Origin: Bacillota bacterium
Lineage (GTDB): Bacteria; Bacillota; UBA4882; UBA8346
Direction of reading: 5' to 3'
NCBI GenBank assembly: GCA_023436305.1
Contig: JAEZJQ010000129.1
Coordinates: 11,507-75,506 of the forward strand
Length of the DNA stretch: 64,000 nt
Position numbers and translations under genes: made by a program
In this document: positions 61,000 through 64,000 of the stretch, piece after piece
Numbering within the stretch: position 1 is the first letter of the stretch
Layout: every line of letters starts with the position of its first letter
Notes under the pieces: generated by a model
The model's database searches: none
Told to the model about the DNA's origin: nothing
The model's input: the letters and a program-made list of their open reading frames with translations, nothing else

Positions 61000-62871
61000 T
61001 TACATTTGCTTCCGCATACCCCGGGTATAACGCTCCAGCCCTAGAATAATCGCATTCGTACAAGCGGAACGGAAACTATCATTTTTCAGATATGCCTCTT
61101 CTTCAGGGACAATCATGTATGCGGATTCAATGAGTACAGACGGCATTTGAGGGGAGCGGGTCAGCGCCAGGTTGCCGTAGTACAAGCCGTCATCCGGCAA
61201 ATTAAACTCGCCGCCCGGGCGGAATATTTCACCGTAAGCGGTATGAATCTCCTTGGCCAGCGGCAAGCTCATCGAAGTATAATAATAAACCCCATAGCCG
61301 TGTTTGAGAAAAGGGTTGCCTCCATAGGGAAGAGAATTGTTGTGGATACTAATCAGCATGTCCGCTTTATTTTGCCAGGCAATTTTCGGGCGTTCACTTA
61401 AAGAAACCCCTTGGGAGCCTTGGCGAATCAAAATTACCTTTGCGCCTTTGGCCGTCAATTTTTCTTTCAGGTTCATTGCCTGGGCCAGGTTGGCATCTTT
61501 TTCAAGATAACCGGTGGGACCAATGGCTCCGGTATCGGGCGAATGACCGGCATCAACGGCGATAGTCAGTCCCATCAAGGGGGAGCTATTGGGAGCTAAC
61601 GATGGAGGCGTCCTGAATTCAAATACGAATACATTCCCCTCAAAACGGGCATCATAGCCCCACCAGCTGTCCGGAATTGTATAAGCCCGCAACCGGTATG
61701 TGTCCTCATCATCCTGAAACCAGTTTAAATTTTTGATGATACCGGCGGTGGTATGGGTAATCCAATCCGTATTGGAAAAAGCTCCATAGAATGTAATATC
61801 AGTATATTTCCCCTCAACATCCGGATCGATTTTATAAGGTATTCTCCGTTCCAGCGAGAGGCGGATTAAAGTCGAACGCTCATTGGCGCCGATGGAAATA
61901 CTTCCAGCAACGACATGAGCCGGAACAGTTCCTTCTGGAAGCAGTTTTACTTGATTGGTGTTTACCCACACGGTTTTGGTTTTCGTTAGTCGTACCCGGT
62001 ATTCATCCCCTACCCTTCCGGTTATCTGTAATAATGTTCCCACCGGCGGAAACATCAGATAACCTGCTTTGTCATTCACCGTCAATGCCGGACCGGCCCG
62101 CAACACCACATCAGGCGCCGTTACTTCAGCCATTACCGGGAGATCATTCGGGAACAGTGAAAAAGTACTGTCGGCTTCCCAGGATATCTTCTTATTTTCA
62201 TTATCCACAAGAGTTACTTTAATCTTGGCGTTTTTAAGCCTGTCTTTATTTCCAACCCGGTACACTCCACGGTATACCCCTCTAGAAGCAGTTTCGGATT
62301 CTGTCATGGGAAATTTTTTCCTGACGCCTTTCACCGTAAAAAAGGCTTTCATACCGGGACTTCCTTTACAAACCACATTCACATCATCTCCGGGCAGCAA
62401 TTCCTGATCCGGCCCGGAACTTACATAGTCGATGGTTAACGGCGATACAGGCGCCGGCTGTCCGGAACCAGCCACAAAAACAGTCCGGGTAAGCCGGTAC
62501 GTGGCATCCGCCAATTGGAATTCGGCATTAATATTAAATTTACCGGGAACAAGCTGAACCATGGCCAAAAAACCGCCGCCCGGATGAACCGGCGTTAAAG
62601 TACCATTTATGAAAAGCTTTCCGCCCACTGGTACCGATCCATATACAAATGTGGATGATATCTCCGGTAAATGAGCATTTTCAACCGGCCCGACAATACG
62701 GATGGGATTGGTTGGCAATACTGTTGACGATGGAGAACCGGGAGTTTCTCCGGAAACGACGATATTCGTAAGTTTATGCGAAGAAGGAACCGGATTTTGA
62801 TCTCCGGTCCCGGCATATAGTACGCCGCCCAATAAAAATAAAAGAAATAGAAACACAATTATTTTTTTCAT
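61000..62871 (-). CDS. N-acetylmuramoyl-L-alanine amidase with beta-rich N-terminal region
   Basis: 623 residues from ATG at 62871, nine bases after GAGG. A signal peptide (residues 1-20) is followed by beta-rich domains about 55-260, an SH3-like region about 255-325 (VVLRAGPALTVNDKAGYLM), an AMIN-like or beta region to about 430, and a C-terminal amidase_3 domain (about 440-618). Visible catalytic residues are LTIAVDAGHSPDTG (His), YLEKDANL (Glu), ISIHNNS (His) and VLIESAYM (Glu). It cleaves the MurNAc-L-Ala bond of peptidoglycan. The long multi-domain N-terminus suggests attachment to the wall or a role in spore or division septum remodelling. Confidence 0.88.
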   Translation of the reverse strand: MKKIIVFLFLLFLLGGVLYAGTGDQNPVPSSHKLTNIVVSGETPGSPSSTVLPTNPIRIVGPVENAHLPEISSTFVYGSVPVGGKLFINGTLTPVHPGGGFLAMVQLVPGKFNINAEFQLADATYRLTRTVFVAGSGQPAPVSPLTIDYVSSGPDQELLPGDDVNVVCKGSPGMKAFFTVKGVRKKFPMTESETASRGVYRGVYRVGNKDRLKNAKIKVTLVDNENKKISWEADSTFSLFPNDLPVMAEVTAPDVVLRAGPALTVNDKAGYLMFPPVGTLLQITGRVGDEYRVRLTKTKTVWVNTNQVKLLPEGTVPAHVVAGSISIGANERSTLIRLSLERRIPYKIDPDVEGKYTDITFYGAFSNTDWITHTTAGIIKNLNWFQDDEDTYRLRAYTIPDSWWGYDARFEGNVFVFEFRTPPSLAPNSSPLMGLTIAVDAGHSPDTGAIGPTGYLEKDANLAQAMNLKEKLTAKGAKVILIRQGSQGVSLSERPKIAWQNKADMLISIHNNSLPYGGNPFLKHGYGVYYYTSMSLPLAKEIHTAYGEIFRPGGEFNLPDDGLYYGNLALTRSPQMPSVLIESAYMIVPEEEAYLKNDSFRSACTNAIILGLERYTRGMRKQM

Positions 62872-63041
62872 GGATCTAAACCTCATTTTTTTGATATCAA
62901 TCAATCGGATTCATCGTTTAAAAACTTTACTATCTTCTATTTCTTTTATTTTAAGAATTTTCCTTTTTCAACCGTGAGTAAATATTTGGTTATATTTCGT
63001 AATTTGATCGAAAACGATTCGAGCCTATATCAAAGGCAGCC

Positions 63042-63070
63042 AAAAAAGCACCGTAAGTCCGGTGCTTTTT
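63042..63070 (-). terminator. Bidirectional terminator after the 223-residue gene
   Basis: AAAAAGCACCG and CGGTGCTTTTT form an 11-base stem with a six-base loop and A/T runs on both sides. Confidence 0.85.
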
Positions 63071-63095
63071 AAAGTTTTCTTCTAATTGAATTGCC

Positions 63096-63767
63096 TTAAA
63101 TCTCTACCGCTAATCCCAACCGATAACCTTGGTCCAGGTTATGATTCATCCCGGTACGATATGCCAGTTTGAGATGAATGTCTTTCACGAGCTCATAACT
63201 AACCCCGGCCTGTAAATCTTGAAAACTCCAGTTGCTGGGTTGAATCACAATTTCAGCGCCCATCCCTAACCTGCCGAAATTCAAGTTGGCTCCCGGGGTA
63301 ATTGTAAGCGGTATGGTTCCGGGTTGATTACGGGTAAGGGCTTGAAGATTCACGTAAGTTAAAAAATGATTGGTATTCAGCCATAACGAAATCCCATAAA
63401 CGGGGATCTCCCAATGGTCCAAATCATAATTCAAATAAACAGTATAGCCTTTCTGTTCGTGGATGGGTGAATAATAGAATTTGATTAGTTTTCCGCTAAT
63501 ATCGTTACTATTTAAGCTTTTTACAAATTCTCCGGCAATTGTAATTGAGGAAAACGCGCCATAACTTATAGTGGCTTTTACAGATGGGTCCAGTTGCGCC
63601 GTCGCGCCGGTTTTGGTAAAACTACTGGTTACATCGAATCCCAACCCGGTGGGTGGTTGAATTATCCCGTTTTCGGCCTGGAGTGTGTAGGGGTTACCGA
63701 AAGCTGCAGCGGTTAGTGTCATTAACAACATACAAGTCATTGTTAAGATCATGGTTATTTTGGTCAT
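63096..63767 (-). CDS. Secreted beta-barrel-like protein (porin-like layout)
   Basis: 223 residues, ATG after AGGAGTGATATC. Residues 1-24 are a signal peptide ending near FGNP. The mature chain has many short alternating strands (VKATISYGAFSSITIAGEF, YTVYLNYDLDH, WEIPVYGISLWLNT, PLTITPGANLNFGRLGMGAEIVI, IHLKLAYRTGMN) and ends YRLGLAVEI. It is similar in style to the 164-residue protein at 55509-56003, though the sequences do not align obviously. The pattern suits an outer-membrane beta barrel or a surface beta protein. Single gene. Confidence 0.65.
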   Translation of the reverse strand: MTKITMILTMTCMLLMTLTAAAFGNPYTLQAENGIIQPPTGLGFDVTSSFTKTGATAQLDPSVKATISYGAFSSITIAGEFVKSLNSNDISGKLIKFYYSPIHEQKGYTVYLNYDLDHWEIPVYGISLWLNTNHFLTYVNLQALTRNQPGTIPLTITPGANLNFGRLGMGAEIVIQPSNWSFQDLQAGVSYELVKDIHLKLAYRTGMNHNLDQGYRLGLAVEI

Positions 63768-64000
63768 GATATCACTCCTTTTAAAATATTTTTATTTCAA
63801 TTTCATGCTACGATTTCGCTTTATTTTACGGCATCTCCTCTGATAATTATCCGGTAATCCAGAGAATGTTAACCATACTTAGATAATTTAACTAAATTGT
63901 TACAAATTCTTCATCATTTTAAAACAATTTCATGATAATATATTTACAAACATACTTTTCCTCCTTATTTCTTTTTAAAAGCTCCGCATTTTTTCTGCGG

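Noticed and set aside
1..64000. CRISPR array, prophage genes, rRNA or tRNA genes, integrated plasmid.
   Set aside because: None was seen: no regular spacer-repeat array, no phage structural genes, no recognisable RNA gene.

Overview
This window comes from an endospore-forming bacterium of the Bacillota (Firmicutes). It carries the complete spoIIA operon (spoIIAA, spoIIAB, sigF), dacF, spoIVA, pdaB, yunB, a ytvI-type gene and a BofC-like gene. It also has a PolC-type DNA polymerase III and the classical Gram-positive order rpsB-tsf-pyrH-frr-uppS-cdsA-dxr-rseP-ispG-proS-polC. Base composition is moderate. Two secreted proteins look like beta-barrels, so the lineage may have an unusual or diderm envelope, or may belong to a deep clostridial branch such as the Hydrogenispora/Limnochordia relatives. 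That placement is an inference from gene content only. No rRNA, tRNA, CRISPR array, prophage or transposase gene was seen.

Layout: 1-5.7 kb is a minus-strand operon for lipid-linked glycan assembly (gtrA, a GT-C membrane protein, a GT2 glycosyltransferase, and a very large GT-C protein cut by the window edge). 6-11.6 kb is an accessory stretch: a DUF378 protein, a secreted PKD-repeat protein, an 18-codon lysine-rich gene, folP, a CPBP membrane protein and an uncharacterised conserved protein. 11.9-20.6 kb is a sporulation and cell-wall block: the spoIIA operon behind a sigma-H-like promoter, dacF, a GGDEF cyclase, an HD hydrolase, yunB and a bifunctional penicillin-binding protein. 20.9-29.7 kb holds housekeeping genes: mutS2, lon, an ABC-F ATPase, lepB, pdaB and HU. 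30-37.6 kb has spoIVA, gpsA, plsY, der and a PDZ/radical-SAM DUF512 protein, an arrangement close to that around spoIVA in Bacillus, plus two small stress or membrane genes.

37.7-54.4 kb is the long translation, isoprenoid and envelope cluster from polC back to rpsB, all on the minus strand. It links replication, prolyl-tRNA charging, the MEP isoprenoid pathway (dxr, ispG), undecaprenyl diphosphate synthesis (uppS), phospholipid precursor synthesis (cdsA) and intramembrane proteolysis (rseP). A small protein with four tandem zinc ribbons sits inside it. 54.6-64 kb is mixed: thioredoxin behind a promoter with a CsoR/CstR-like dyad, a beta-barrel-like secreted protein, an EF-G paralogue, a BofC-like protein, a glutaredoxin coupled to a ferredoxin-disulfide reductase fused to rubredoxin, a large cell-wall amidase and a second beta-barrel-like protein.

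The most unusual items are: a pair of related ~110-bp elements with terminal inverted repeats (about 8.7 and 18.1 kb); a 19-bp motif repeated four to five times upstream of three transcription units (10997, 11071, 59920, 60102, and degenerate at 60020); the four-zinc-ribbon protein at 45177-45611; the redox pair at 60180-60973; the trxA operator; and a plus-strand terminator at 58677-58714 with no gene in front of it. Start codons were chosen by ribosome-binding-site position. Functional calls rest on recognised motifs, without database searches.
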